From Strobilurus pachycystidiatus (Eukaryota; Basidiomycota; Agaricomycetes; Agaricales; Physalacriaceae), in assembly GCA_019915135.1 (NCBI GenBank), contig JAHLMK010000014.1, positions 558,001 through 622,000 on the forward strand: a stretch of 64,000 nt of DNA, given 5' to 3'. The notes under the pieces were generated by a model. The model saw nothing but the letters and a program-made list of their open reading frames with translations. It did no database searches and had not been told where the DNA came from. Of the stretch, positions 11,939-21,654 are shown piece after piece (the first letter of the stretch is position 1; each line of letters opens with the position of its first letter). The position numbers and the translations under genes are program-made.

Positions 11939-13369
11939 TGGTGTTTGCTCAATCTGTTGTCCCTATTGGTCGCTTTTTCACCCGGCGCCTTCTTGACTTC
12001 AAGCGCTCCTTGTTTCCCCAACCTCACTGGCTTCGCCGTCGCATACCTCTCTCAGCTCGGGAGGAACTCCAGTGGTGGTCAGATTTTCTCCCCACATTCA
12101 ATGGCACATTTACCATCGGCCCTTCCTTGCCCAACTTCCAAGTGTGGACAGACGCCAGTGGCGTTCGTGGCCTTGGCGGCTAGGGTTTCAAAGTCCAGTC
12201 CATGTAGACCGGTAAGACCGATGGACTGGACCGGACTGGACCGGTCACATGACCAGTCCAACATGGACCGGTCCTACCAGTCCTACCAGTCCCGGTCCTA
12301 GGTTCAGAGCTCAACCTAGATTTATTAGGACTGGTAAAGACTGGTCTAGGACCGGTTTGGACCGGTCTATTCAGGGTTCAGTTAAAACCGGTCAAATGTC
12401 CTTTCAAAGGGTCATTATATATGATTTTATGGTAAACTTACTTTGACTTGACCGGTCAATGGTAAACTTACCCTCACTGAGGCGTTCCTATGGTAAACTT
12501 TCCATGACTTATATACTCATATGGTACATTTAGCTGCACATACTCTCTTACATTTGGAAATGTCATCTTGTTGTGGCTAAAACATATTATACAAGCTTCA
12601 CTAGTCATTCATTTCACTGTCATTGACTATAAAATCTATCTGGTAAACTTATATGATGGTAAACTTACTCGAAAATATGCAGAAATATAAATTTAGGCTC
12701 GTGATCTTTTGGACCGGTCCTGGACCGGTTTAAGACCGCAGACCGGACTGATTAGGACTGGTTTTTGCGGTCTTAACCAGTCCAGTCCTAGGTCCAGCCA
12801 GATTTGGGAATTTTCTGGACCGGTCCAGTCCTCAGTCCATGACCTCAGAGGTCAAAAGACCGGACCGGACCGGACTTTTAAACCCTATTGGCGGCTACTA
12901 TGATGATGCCTTCTTTGCAGAGCCACTTCCTTCCCGCTTCATGGCTCTCCCAATCCATTGGAAGGAGATGAGAGCTATTCTTCGGGCTGCACAGTTATGG
13001 GGACACTTGTGGCATGGGCTCCAGGTTGTCTTTCGTGTAGACAATGAGGCTATTGCCACTTGTCTTGCATCCGGTCACATTGATCACCCTCCTACACAGT
13101 CTCTTTTCCGGCAGTTCGCTCTTCTTGCTGCCCGTCACGGGTTCTCTTTCACCACATTGTGGATTCCGACGAAAGAGAACTCTGTAGCAGATGCCCTGTC
13201 TCGCTTTGAGTGGCGCACCTTATCAACACTTTGTCCGCATTGGGTTCTTCCTCATTTATCTGGTACTCGTTCCTCATTGCTCAACAATTTCTACCATCCC
13301 GACTTTTCCTCCAATCATTGTTTCTGGGGAGCCTGCGCTGTCCTCACAATACCTTCCCCCACCTTTGGC
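11939..13369 (+). pseudogene. RNase H part of the retrotransposon polyprotein, split by a MITE
   Basis: This continues the RT frame. 11939-12180 encodes VFAQSVVPIGRFFTRRL and the first RNase H catalytic block WTDASGVRGLGG. A MITE then interrupts at 12181-12887. From 12896 the frame continues with YYDDAFFAEP, IHWKEMRAIL (catalytic Glu), VFRVDNEAI (catalytic Asp) and TKENSVADALSR (final His/Asp region). At 13369 another MITE interrupts. Beyond it, from 13915, the frame continues for a few codons into repeat B1. RNase H motifs in this order are standard for RT/RNase H retroelements. No R...HxxR...Y tyrosine recombinase follows. Confidence 0.8.
12181..12887. mobile_element. hAT-type MITE, copy 2 (707 bp)
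   Basis: Termini TAGGGTTTCAAAGTCC and GGACTTTTAAACCCTA, with a perfect 8-bp target duplication TTGGCGGC at 12173-12180 and 12888-12895. It is the same family as 2186-2894 but inverted: its right end reverse-complemented matches the left end of copy 1 for more than 50 bp. It sits inside the RNase H coding region and, with one duplication copy removed, leaves the frame intact. Confidence 0.9.
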
Positions 13370-13906
13370 TAGATCCCCAACGAGTGCCGCAAAAACGGAT
13401 ATACCCGTGGACCATACTCATATCTGCCTGGACCCTTACTCAGTTATCACTCAATACCCGTGGATTGCATACCCGGGTAACGGGTAAGTAACGGGCCAGA
13501 CCTCAAGCTCAGGGGTATACTCGCTGTACTCACACCTTTGAGGGTTGGAACAAAATGACCCCCGTGAGAATTGAACCCGCAGCGATCAGGCCGTTCTCAC
13601 TGGGCACATGAGATACCGTTTGGCAAATGTCGATGAACACCTTATTTGTCTAGCAATACAACCTATGGCAAGTCAACAGGGCCCCAAAAATACAAGATAT
13701 AAGTATATAAATTGCTACATATCTGCTTCGATACCCAAGTATTTCAATACTCAGATGTTAATACATGATACTTGTTAGATATCCACACCCGTACTTGCTC
13801 ACGCTATACCCGGGTAATGGGTGTGGATTGGGCCAGGCCTTCAGGAAGTCATTACCCGGCGGGGTGGGTATCCCAATACCCGGGTATATACTCGTTGGGG
13901 ACTCTA
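13370..13906. mobile_element. Second MITE family, hAT-like (537 bp)
   Basis: The ends TAGATCCCCAACGAGT and ACTCGTTGGGGACTCTA are inverted repeats differing by one base insertion. The flanking octamers CCTTTGGC (13362-13369) and CTTTTGGC (13907-13914) match at 7 of 8 positions, as in a decayed 8-bp duplication. The interior has many ACCCGGGTA/TACCCG words near both ends and no coding capacity. Around 13560-13600 it also holds a degenerate tRNA-like B-box on the minus strand. Confidence 0.7.
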
Positions 13907-13933
13907 CTTTTGGCTGGTCAATTGTGAGGCTTA

Positions 13934-14064
13934 GGTTGGGCTGCTTTGGCTCTCCCCGTCGTTCATGTAGGCGGAGTATAGCGGGCTTCCCAGAAGCCTC
14001 ATCCCAAATATTACACCCTTTTCCACTCGCTAATATCATCCCACAACGGCGACCAAGGCAATCC
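13934..14064 (+). repeat. Split direct repeat B1
   Basis: Starts GGTTGGGCTGCTTTGG and ends AAGGCAATCC. It is repeated at 14355-14486 with one extra C. It abuts A2 with no spacer, as expected for the internal B1-A2 junction of PAT/Ngaro elements. Confidence 0.85.
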
Positions 14065-14281
14065 ATGTAGATCAACCCTGATCCAGGGGATTGCCAGGTC
14101 CAAACATGGGCATCCTCTGATCGTCTCTCGTTCCCGCCGTCATCACCTGCGGCCGACTGCAGCGCGCGACGCGCGCTGCTCTGTCCCTCGTTTCGGATCC
14201 TAGCCTTCTTGTCCATGCCCGAGTCCCCACGTCGTCCTCGTCTCGTTTACACTCGTCCTCGTCGTCTTTAGCATTTGTTTC
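14065..14281 (+). repeat. Split direct repeat A2
   Basis: The second copy of A1 (3486-3699), immediately after B1. It includes the same CGCGCGACGCGCGC palindromic word and the CTCGTCCTCGTCGTC run. Confidence 0.88.
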
Positions 14282-14354
14282 CCCACCCACCATCCCTTTT
14301 CTGTTGTCTCCTTGTTGTGTAGTTTATTTGTTGCATACTTACGTAGATACGTAG

Positions 14355-14486
14355 GGTTGGGCTGCTTTGGCTCTCCCCCGTCGTTCATGTAGGCGGAGTA
14401 TAGCGGGCTTCCCAGAAGCCTCATCCCAAATATTACACCCTTTTCCACTCGCTAATATCATCCCACAACGGCGACCAAGGCAATCC
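14355..14486 (+). repeat. Split direct repeat B2, right end of the retrotransposon
   Basis: The second copy of B1, 73 bp after A2. The sequence after 14486 is no longer repeated, so this is taken as the right end. From 14487 to 14683 I see no gene. Confidence 0.82.
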
Positions 14487-14683
14487 CTACCTTAGTAGGA
14501 CCACCTGACGTGCACTCGATCTCGCCCAAAGAAGAAGTCCCGCCGCGGCTGCTTGCGGCTACTCGGTTCTTCTCTTGACAGCTTGCGCTGCACGGTGCGA
14601 GATCTTCAGTCTACTGTTTACTTCGTTTCCTTATCTTACACTTACTCTAGCCGTTCGCAAGCTCGCGTAGATTCAGCTAACAC

Positions 14684-15219
14684 TTAGCGAAAACAATGTC
14701 GGAGATGCCGACGATTCGGAGGGATAAGTACATCGGTGACGAGGTGCACTAGTTTGATGCCAGGACGTAGATATTCAGGGAAAGCGTCAAGGGCACCATC
14801 TTTGAAAAGACAGGCATAGAGAATGAGAGGTATAGGGATGGCAGCGTCAACTTGTACTACCAGGAGATGCTGAAACATGGAAGCGGTGAGGAGATTCTAC
14901 AGGTGGGGAGCTGTCCTCGAGTTTTTGGAGAGCAAGCTGCGAGGCACGCAGCGGCATACTGCTCTCGGGTCTTGTCGTGAGGCAATCGAGGGCGTTTTGC
15001 CAGTCCTGGACGCTATACCAGTGTTCGGAAAGCATCTGTATGAGCCGGGTTAGATATCAGCACCACTTCTTGTCAGAAATCCTTACATCGTGAGCAGTAT
15101 CCAAACGAGCATGAGCCCTGGCGTATTTCGGGTCGATTTACTTCTCGACGGCGGCGGAATAGTTTTTCTGAGCGAACAGGTTACAGCTTGTTGCCTTCAG
15201 CTTTGAGCGCGTCGGCCAT
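14684..15219 (-). pseudogene. TPR-domain protein fragment, disrupted
   Basis: From ATG 15219 the frame reads MADALKAEGNKL, the standard start of a TPR co-chaperone-like domain, then meets a TAA created by what looks like a 5-base insertion. After that insertion the expected TPR continuation (FAQKNYSAAVEK) appears in another frame, then another stop, then DPKYARAHARL, a second TPR signature. A small intron is followed by SVQDWQNALDCL and EQYAAACLAA, again in different frames. The remainder to 14684 is an open frame without clear TPR signal. It is a decayed copy of a small TPR protein gene, possibly left when transposons expanded here. The intact parent is not in this window. Confidence 0.7.
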
Positions 15220-15539
15220 GTTGCTTTTGTGCTCGTGGTTAGTGGTGACGGTTGGGAAGCAAGATAGTTAGCAAATAATGGGAGCGTTATGAATGAATGG
15301 ATATATCAGTCATAGGGGCTATTCCCAAGTCTTAATTATGAGTAGGCGCCAACTTCTTGAGTAGCTCAGGCTTGAATGGCGTAGCCACAAATATCGTCCC
15401 TTCGCTACTGACTAGTATTGCTGTCTTCTTCGTATTGGTGGCGCTCATGCGAACCACGGAGAACGTATAAGGGCGGGACATGCTTGGTTTATGACTATCG
15501 AAATACAACGTATCAGAGTGGTAGGATACACCAGCGCCA
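15220..15539. other. No gene recognised
   Basis: The spacer between the TPR pseudogene start and the 3' end of the aldehyde dehydrogenase gene. I see no further feature. Confidence 0.4.
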
Positions 15540-17679
15540 TTAGAGTAGCTTCAAAGTGCCCTTCCGTTGAGCCAAACCAGTGAGCGTGGCCGCAATGGCA
15601 AGTAACAGCCACTTCACATATGATATTGTGCTTCCAGCTGTCTCTGTTGGTGGACCATTCGGGCGCCTCGCTGGAAGGCTGGCGAATAGAAGGTCAGCTT
15701 TCTTCATTTTCTTCGCCTGAAGCATCGCGTAAGTGGCGCATAAGGACAGCTAGTGTTCCAGTACGCACAGTATAAGGAGGATATCGGAAATCCATCAGAT
15801 AGTCAAGCCTGACATGGTTCGGAGCGCTGAGTTGGGAGCGTTTCGATGAAAGATCTTCAAGGCTTACCACGACCCGCTATCCAAAGATGCTCGGAAATGA
15901 GTGAACGTGTCAAAACCGAACTGGGGCACGGCATAAGGGTGATGATTTCATTAGTGAAGTTCAAAGGGCTCGAACCTTTCCATTGTGGTACCCAGCTAGA
16001 GTCCGGTCAGCCATGAAAGAGTCGGCAGCTAAAAGAGGGCACTCACACCCACTAGGCCCAACACCGCCAAATGGCAGGCCCTCAGTTCCCCCTTGCCACA
16101 CAACTTCGTTCAAAACTACAGATCCACTGATCGTACTGCGAACGACTAGAGGAACATCAAGCGATCTTGCATGGTACGATGCAAGAGATTACGTACTCTT
16201 ATCCTTGACCTCTTGACTGGTGGTAAAGACATAGACCGCCAGAGGATGATCGTTCCTGTTCACGTACGCGATACCCTCCTCGAAGCTGTCGATGGGGATG
16301 ATGGGCACCACGGGGCCGAATATCTCTTGAGACATCAAGCTATCCTCGAAGGTCACATCCTTGACTATGGTGGGCGCAATGGCTTTAGTAGCCTCATCCG
16401 TTTCACCACCAGCAACAATGGTTCCCTTTGTCGCGGCCAGGAGTCCAGAAACACGCTTGAACGCTGCTTCATTGACCATCCTACCCATCGCACCCGGCGC
16501 GAACGGTCCATCCGGGTAGAACGACTTGAGCCTGCATCGAAATGTCTTCATCAGAAAGCCGGTCACAGCGCGACCATGAGACAACCTACGCCCTTTGCAG
16601 AGCTTCTACCAACTGGTCCTGGAATTGTCGAGGAACGAGGACATAGTCGGGTGCTACGCAAGTTTGTCCGGCGTTGATGACTCGTCCCCACAGAAGTCTT
16701 TTGGCCGTCGTTTCCAAATCACAGCTTGGGTCGATGAATACAGGCGCCTTTCCGCCGAGCTCGAGGGTAACGGGTGTGAGGGTTTTACCGGCCGCTGACG
16801 CGATGATACGGCCAACACGCCCACTGCCAGTGAATAAAACTAGAAATGTTGGATACGTGAGCCATGACAATACCCACGAGATGACCGATGCGTACTGTGG
16901 CCCCAAGCTAATTCCAGCAGCTAGTATGAAGGCAGGTAAATGAGAATGAAAAGACGGACAATGTCCTTGAGGTTCACCTTTGAAGTCTCTGCGACAGCTC
17001 CATTCACAACTCGAATGACACTGGGGTCCACGTATTTTGGAAATATTTCGGCTAGGAGCGCCGACGTAGCTGGGGTAGCCTCCGAGGGCTTGATGACAAC
17101 AGAGTTACCAGCCGCGATCGCAGAAATCTTATGATGAAGTTGAACATGTTGTGAACCAGAAGAGGGGAAGCAAAAATTACTTACCGCAGGACCCAGAAGC
17201 ATTGAGATGGGATAGTTGAACGGCCCAATAATCAAGCAGACGCCTTTGCCCTGCTTGTAAATAACCCTCTTCAACGCCTGGAACATGAGCGAGAAGGCCG
17301 GCTTTTCAGGCTTAGCCCACTCCTCGATGTGCGCATACGTGTGTGAAATTTCGTTGTATATCGCTCCCAACTCCGTCCTAGAACTTCTGTCAAGCACTAT
17401 CCAGAGCAATTGAGAATACACGCACATATGGCTTTCCAGCTCTGGCTTCCCCAGATCGGCGTACTCGGCATCTATGATCCTTTGTGTGTTGTCCTTCAGC
17501 ATGTACCCAATCTGCAGTATGACATATTTGCGGAAAGCGATAGACTGCAGCTGGCCGGAACGGAATGTAGCGTTGAGTTGAGCGTGAATCTGCAGTGTGC
17601 ATGGGCGAAAACTCAGGAAGAGAAGAGCTGTACTGACCGGCTCAATTTCGCTAAGTGGAGTGTACTGTAAGGTAGTCAT
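15540..17679 (-). CDS. Fatty aldehyde dehydrogenase (ALDH3 class), C-terminal membrane anchor
   Basis: Oxidises long-chain aldehydes to fatty acids with NAD(P)+. The start is the ATG at 17679 (MTTLQYTPLSEIEP), as this begins the family-like N-terminus; an ATG nine codons upstream is possible. Several short introns join exons carrying IGPFNYPISMLLGP, NSVVIKPSEATPATS, ILFTGSGRVGRIIA (cofactor loop), VTLELGGKAP (general-base Glu), NAGQTCVAPDYVL (catalytic Cys), SQEIFGPVVPI and TEGLPFGGVGPSG. The lack of a long N-terminal extension and the motif set place it in class 3. The final exon ends with a single hydrophobic helix (YVKWLLLAIAATLTGLA) and a basic tail. That is the tail-anchored form typical of fungal fatty aldehyde dehydrogenases (yeast Hfd1-like), so it probably sits on ER, lipid-droplet or mitochondrial outer membranes. 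It appears intact. Confidence 0.9.
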
Positions 17680-17949
17680 TGTGTACGAAGGGCAGCTGCA
17701 CGACACAACCCTGCGGTTTATATATGGTCGCTTTCATTGGTACATCAGGCTCGCGCCCATGGCCCGTGAGCCTTGAGAAGCAGAGCCCAGTCATCCTTTG
17801 TAGTCATCTTGTCCGCGTAAGGTAGGCGTCTAGCCTGGAAACCCGGCTCTATAGTAGCGAAGACAGTCGTTCGCTGGCGTCAGACGCAAACGGGTCATCA
17901 CGTGAAGGGGCCACTACCCGATATCTCCATAACGGGTAAGGCTCGGTTC

Positions 17950-18616
17950 AGTGTTCACTGGACCCGTCTGTTACTGTTAGCCATCCGCATACCGTGACGA
18001 AACAACCTCGTACGTACGCAGACTCCCAGCCGTCTTCTGTTGTTGTGTATTCGGTCACAGATTTGCTCCGGGCGGCCAGTGTGCTGTCGTCGACGCCTTG
18101 CGAGCAGCGTGCGTAATCTGTACAGCGATCCTCTGGTCCTGGGAAAGCCCAATATTACGAGGGGCGCGAACGATCTGATGTGTCGTCGGACCAGATACCA
18201 ACGTCTTGGTGTGTGATACGGCCTTCGGAGACGATGCGATGATGGGGAGATCCGGTCCACTGGCACGCGTGAAGATTCCTCCAACTACCAGTGCATCAGG
18301 GCCGCGTTCAGAGTACTCATATTCGTGTATAAACTCACGGTGTCCATAAAGCCATGGATTTATATGACCGTCTTGTGCACTGTATTGGCACAGTGGGGAC
18401 AGCTGAACATGTTGTTAATCACACAGCGTCGGAAGAGACGAGATGCGTGTTGCTCACAAGAAACATATTCTGGAACGTTGTGCCACGGATCGTGAGGGGG
18501 TTGAAGAGCGAAAGGATGGGCTCATCCTTTTGAATGGCAGTACTCGCAGGGGGATCCTGGGCGGGAGTGTAAAAGGAGACGTCTTTGGCGGGACTGTTCG
18601 CAGTAGAAGCAGACAT
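17950..18616 (-). pseudogene. Old Yellow Enzyme / NADH:flavin oxidoreductase, broken and truncated
   Basis: From ATG 18616 the sequence reads MSASTANSPAKDVSFYTPAQ and FNPLTIRGTTFQN, the characteristic start of fungal OYE-family flavoenzymes. After an intron the FMN-binding strand LSPLCQYSAQDGHINPW follows. Then come GGIFTRASG, VSEGRITHQDVGIWSD and IAVQITHAARKAST (normally HAGRKAS), each in a different frame, with in-frame stops (for example SDRSRPS-stop and GANL-stop). Sequence beyond the first third of the TIM barrel is absent. It is upstream of the aldehyde dehydrogenase gene on the same strand. Gene identity is firm; loss of function follows from at least two frameshifts and the truncation. 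Confidence 0.78.
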
Positions 18617-18978
18617 GTTGGTGAACTTCGGGGATGACCCTATCAGACTCGCTAGATGATACCAAGTTCCGGACTCGGAGACAGCTATGTTGCGAAGTAT
18701 TGGCTGGGTCATAGTCAATGACTCGATTGTATTGACGACTGAGAAACCCAGACCTATAAACAAGTAAGATGAGCAAACCGCAGGCTGATACGCTATAGTA
18801 CATAGAACTATGACGCATATACGCACATGGCTTCGCGTCCTGTGCGACTCTTCCACAACCACCCACTCAAAACCGATTGTACAACAAACCAATAATTACT
18901 GAGTAGTTGAGCAAGTGAGATGGTATGGTACAAGGACAATTTAAATAAGCCTGGAGAAACAAAGCCAAGATACATATC

Positions 18979-20575
18979 CTACATATTCTGATCTTCGTTG
19001 ATATTATTCCCCTGATTGAGCGAAGACATCCATATCCTCGTTTTATACAACCTAGTGAAGAGTTAGTGAGTCAGAACCAGACGCAAAGACGCACACTCAC
19101 CGGAACAACTCCCTAACCAACTCCCGAAAATCGATCCTTTTCTCCGTCACGTAGTAAAAGGTGAGCTTGTGCCGATCCCACTGATACTCCGCATCGATGA
19201 CATCCATGGGCAGCTTCCGCCCGCGCACCTTCATGCGACACACGTCCAGCGCCCTCTGCTCATCCGCAGCCTTGGCAGCGAGTCCCTCAAGATCAGCCCT
19301 AGTCGCCTTGCCGTAAATGACCTTCGGATTCAGCTCCTTCTTTTCCCCAATATTCGCACGATGCGCCTCGACGTCCTGCGCCGTGATGGTATCATTCACG
19401 ACGCGCCCCAAGTCTTTCCCGCGATCAGCCTCGACGATGACAATGTCGCCGACGCGGATGTCCTGCGAGGTGTCTGTGAGGTAGAAGAGATCCGTGCGCC
19501 CTGCTTTGAATTCGACGATGTAGAGTGGGAGGGTCTGGGAGAACGAGGGCGCGCGAAGGTGATGAGATGTGGGAGGGGCTGCAGGGGGAGAACGGGCCGG
19601 AGGCGCCTGGAATCGGTCCTCCTCAGGCGTCCTGCTGCTGTGGTTGTGGTAGTTCATGGGATGGAAAGCGTTGCTGCTAGGCGGACTGCGAGCGTATGTA
19701 GGCATGGAAGCAGGCTGGGACGGACCCTTCATGATGATGCTGCTGAGACTGAGCGAGTCAAAGTCCCCAGCAAGGTCCTCGTCGGACAGCATGAGTCCGC
19801 CTCCGCGCGTTGGGGCAGCTTGCTGGGGCTCCACGCCTGGGGCATTGAATCCGACGATAGCAGTGCGCGGCTTGACGACGCTGACGCTGTGCCGCCTGCT
19901 GGTCGACCCGCTGCCGGGGTCGAGATCGGCATCGCGCGGCTGGCTGGACGCGAGGAAGACGTCGCGCATGAACGGGCTCATATTCGTGCCGGAATACACA
20001 CCCGAGGGGGACTGGCCCGCCCCGAAACCAGGTCGCCTGACATCTCCGTACCGAGACATCAGCCCAGGCTCGTTCCAGCTGGCCATTCTGGACGTCGTCG
20101 TCGTGGCCAGGAACGGGCTGCCGATGGGCGTGGGCCGCTCGACGGCGAGACTGTGGGAGCGGCTGCGCGAGATGTCCTGCGCATAGGAGCGGCCGCGGGA
20201 GAGCGACGAGGGAATGAACTGCTCGGAATGGCCGTGGTCGTCCGAATGTCCGAAAAAGTCCTCTGACTCGTCGTCTTCGAACGTCGAGGCAAACGGCGAG
20301 AACTGCGCTGGGACGCCGACCTCGGACGGGCTGCGGGCGGAGAAGGACAGGCTCCGGGATGCGCTGTTCGTGTTGAGCAGGCTGTGGGTCGTCCACGGGC
20401 TCGGGCGCATGCCGGCGGCGGGGGAGGCGAGGATGGACTGGCCCGAGCTGTGCGGCGGCTGGGACGCTGCGCGCTCGCGCAGAAAGCCGGCGCCGGCGCC
20501 ATCAGCGGGGGGATCCAGGAAGCGGTTGGTGCGGTCGTCGTCGTCGGCGGTGGGCGACTTGTGGTGGTGGTACAT
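18979..20575 (-). CDS. PSP1 C-terminal domain protein
   Basis: Exon 1 (20575-19101) and a short exon 2 (19051-18979) are joined by a 49 bp GT-AG intron, giving 515 residues. The first 340 or so are low-complexity Ser/Pro/Gly/His/Asp-rich sequence with repeated SRSRS and SPF segments, probably disordered. The PSP1 domain starts near residue 350 (LYIVEFKAGRTDLFYL), with DIRVGDIVIVEADRGKDLG, KVIYGKATRADLEG, VCRMKVRGRKLPMDVIDAEY and WDRHKLTFYYVTEKRIDFR, and ends RELVRELFRLYKTRIWM across the splice. Without the second exon the domain would stop before YKTRIWM, which supports the splice. The family is named for yeast Psp1, a suppressor of DNA polymerase defects; its bacterial relatives act in RNase and sporulation control. 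The precise role here is unknown. Confidence 0.88.
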
Positions 20576-21654
20576 GGCGGCCGCTCCGTCTACCGTTCTA
20601 TGCGTCTAGAGGTCGTAATCTAGGTCTTGCAGACGTCTATAGGGTGGTAGTACAGCGTTCAGATGGTCATAAATGTCTAAGAAGATGGCGGTGAGAGAAA
20701 ACCGCAGGTGACCTGCCCGTTTTCCATCACATGGCCCTCCCCATACCCCGCATCAATGACGTTGCTTCCGCTTTTCTCTTGTTCTCTGCCTCTTGTCCGC
20801 CTTGTGTGTGGTTCAGCAACAACAAGTTTACAGCAGCACGCGCTACGCAACAATTGCCTGCTCGTAAGGAGCCCAGATACCTCACAGGAGGCGAGGTACA
20901 ACTGAATGGATGGCTGACCAGACGGAATCAATACACTAAAACCGCTCTTGAAGCGAGTTATACGTCTTGTGCCACCTCCAACGACCCGTTGTCCAATACA
21001 GAACAGCGTTCTCTTACGTGGAGCAATGGCAAATCCCAGCCAATAACCAGGTTTCGCACTTGGCCGGCCGACGAAATCCCAACAGCGTGTGGCGTATAAT
21101 AAGACCAGAAGGAGGCAACGACTCCTGGCCAAATGTGCTGATGATGGTCAACAGGCCTTTCCTGACATCGCATATGCATGAACTTGACAAGAAACCCAAT
21201 ACCAGTTTGAGAAATTCCACGCCATTCGAACACTGATGACAGTGTGGCGGAGGGCCGAGGGGCCAGGTTGTCAAAGAAACATTACGATCATGATACAGCG
21301 CCGCTTCCTTCCTTCTTGTGCTTCTCCCACCCTTTTGAATGGTCGTGTGCACCTGAATAGCGGAGAGTCCGAGCATTCGCCAGAGATGTTGCATACGGGG
21401 CCGAGACCTTGAAGAGGGATACTATCATGATGATCCAGTCTGAGTAGAGCGAGCTAAACGATACGATGTGTCAATAGATGCAGTGGGTGATAACGCGACA
21501 ACGTACGTACTCACGATACGATTGTACCTCCGTGAGCGAAGCCGCCTGAAGCGAGGAGAGACACTGGTGATGATTGAACGGTGACCGTATCGAGGATGAA
21601 TGGCAGTTCCAGCAGCGCAAAAGCTCCATCCAACATTAACAATCCACTGCGTAT
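20576..21654. other. Intergenic, no confident gene
   Basis: The region upstream of the PSP1 gene and downstream of the F-box-like gene. Short open frames exist on both strands (for example 20677-21132 minus), but none shows recognisable domains or consistent splicing. Probably promoter and 3' flank. Confidence 0.4.

Larger units (their letters stand above)
3486..14486 (+). mobile_element. Degenerate Ngaro/PAT-like (DIRS order) retrotransposon with nested insertions
   Basis: The order of repeats is A1 (3486-3699), coding region, B1 (13934-14064) directly abutting A2 (14065-14281), then B2 (14355-14486). A1 matches A2 apart from a 3-bp indel, and B1 matches B2 apart from a 1-bp indel. This split-direct-repeat layout is the one known for PAT and Ngaro elements, which integrate with a tyrosine recombinase and make no target duplication. 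The coding frame gives a zinc knuckle, reverse transcriptase and RNase H. No tyrosine recombinase is found between RNase H and B1. After subtracting the three inserted elements and their target duplications, about 3 kb of original element remains, so it is internally deleted or non-autonomous. Confidence 0.78.

Noticed and set aside
13555..13620. tRNA or SINE inside the 13370-13906 MITE
   Set aside because: Only a degenerate B-box (GGTTCAATTC on minus) is visible. There is no A box at proper distance, no tail and no own target duplication.
19169..20266. A 365-codon plus-strand frame
   Set aside because: Antisense shadow of the PSP1-domain gene; Arg-rich composition and no domain.
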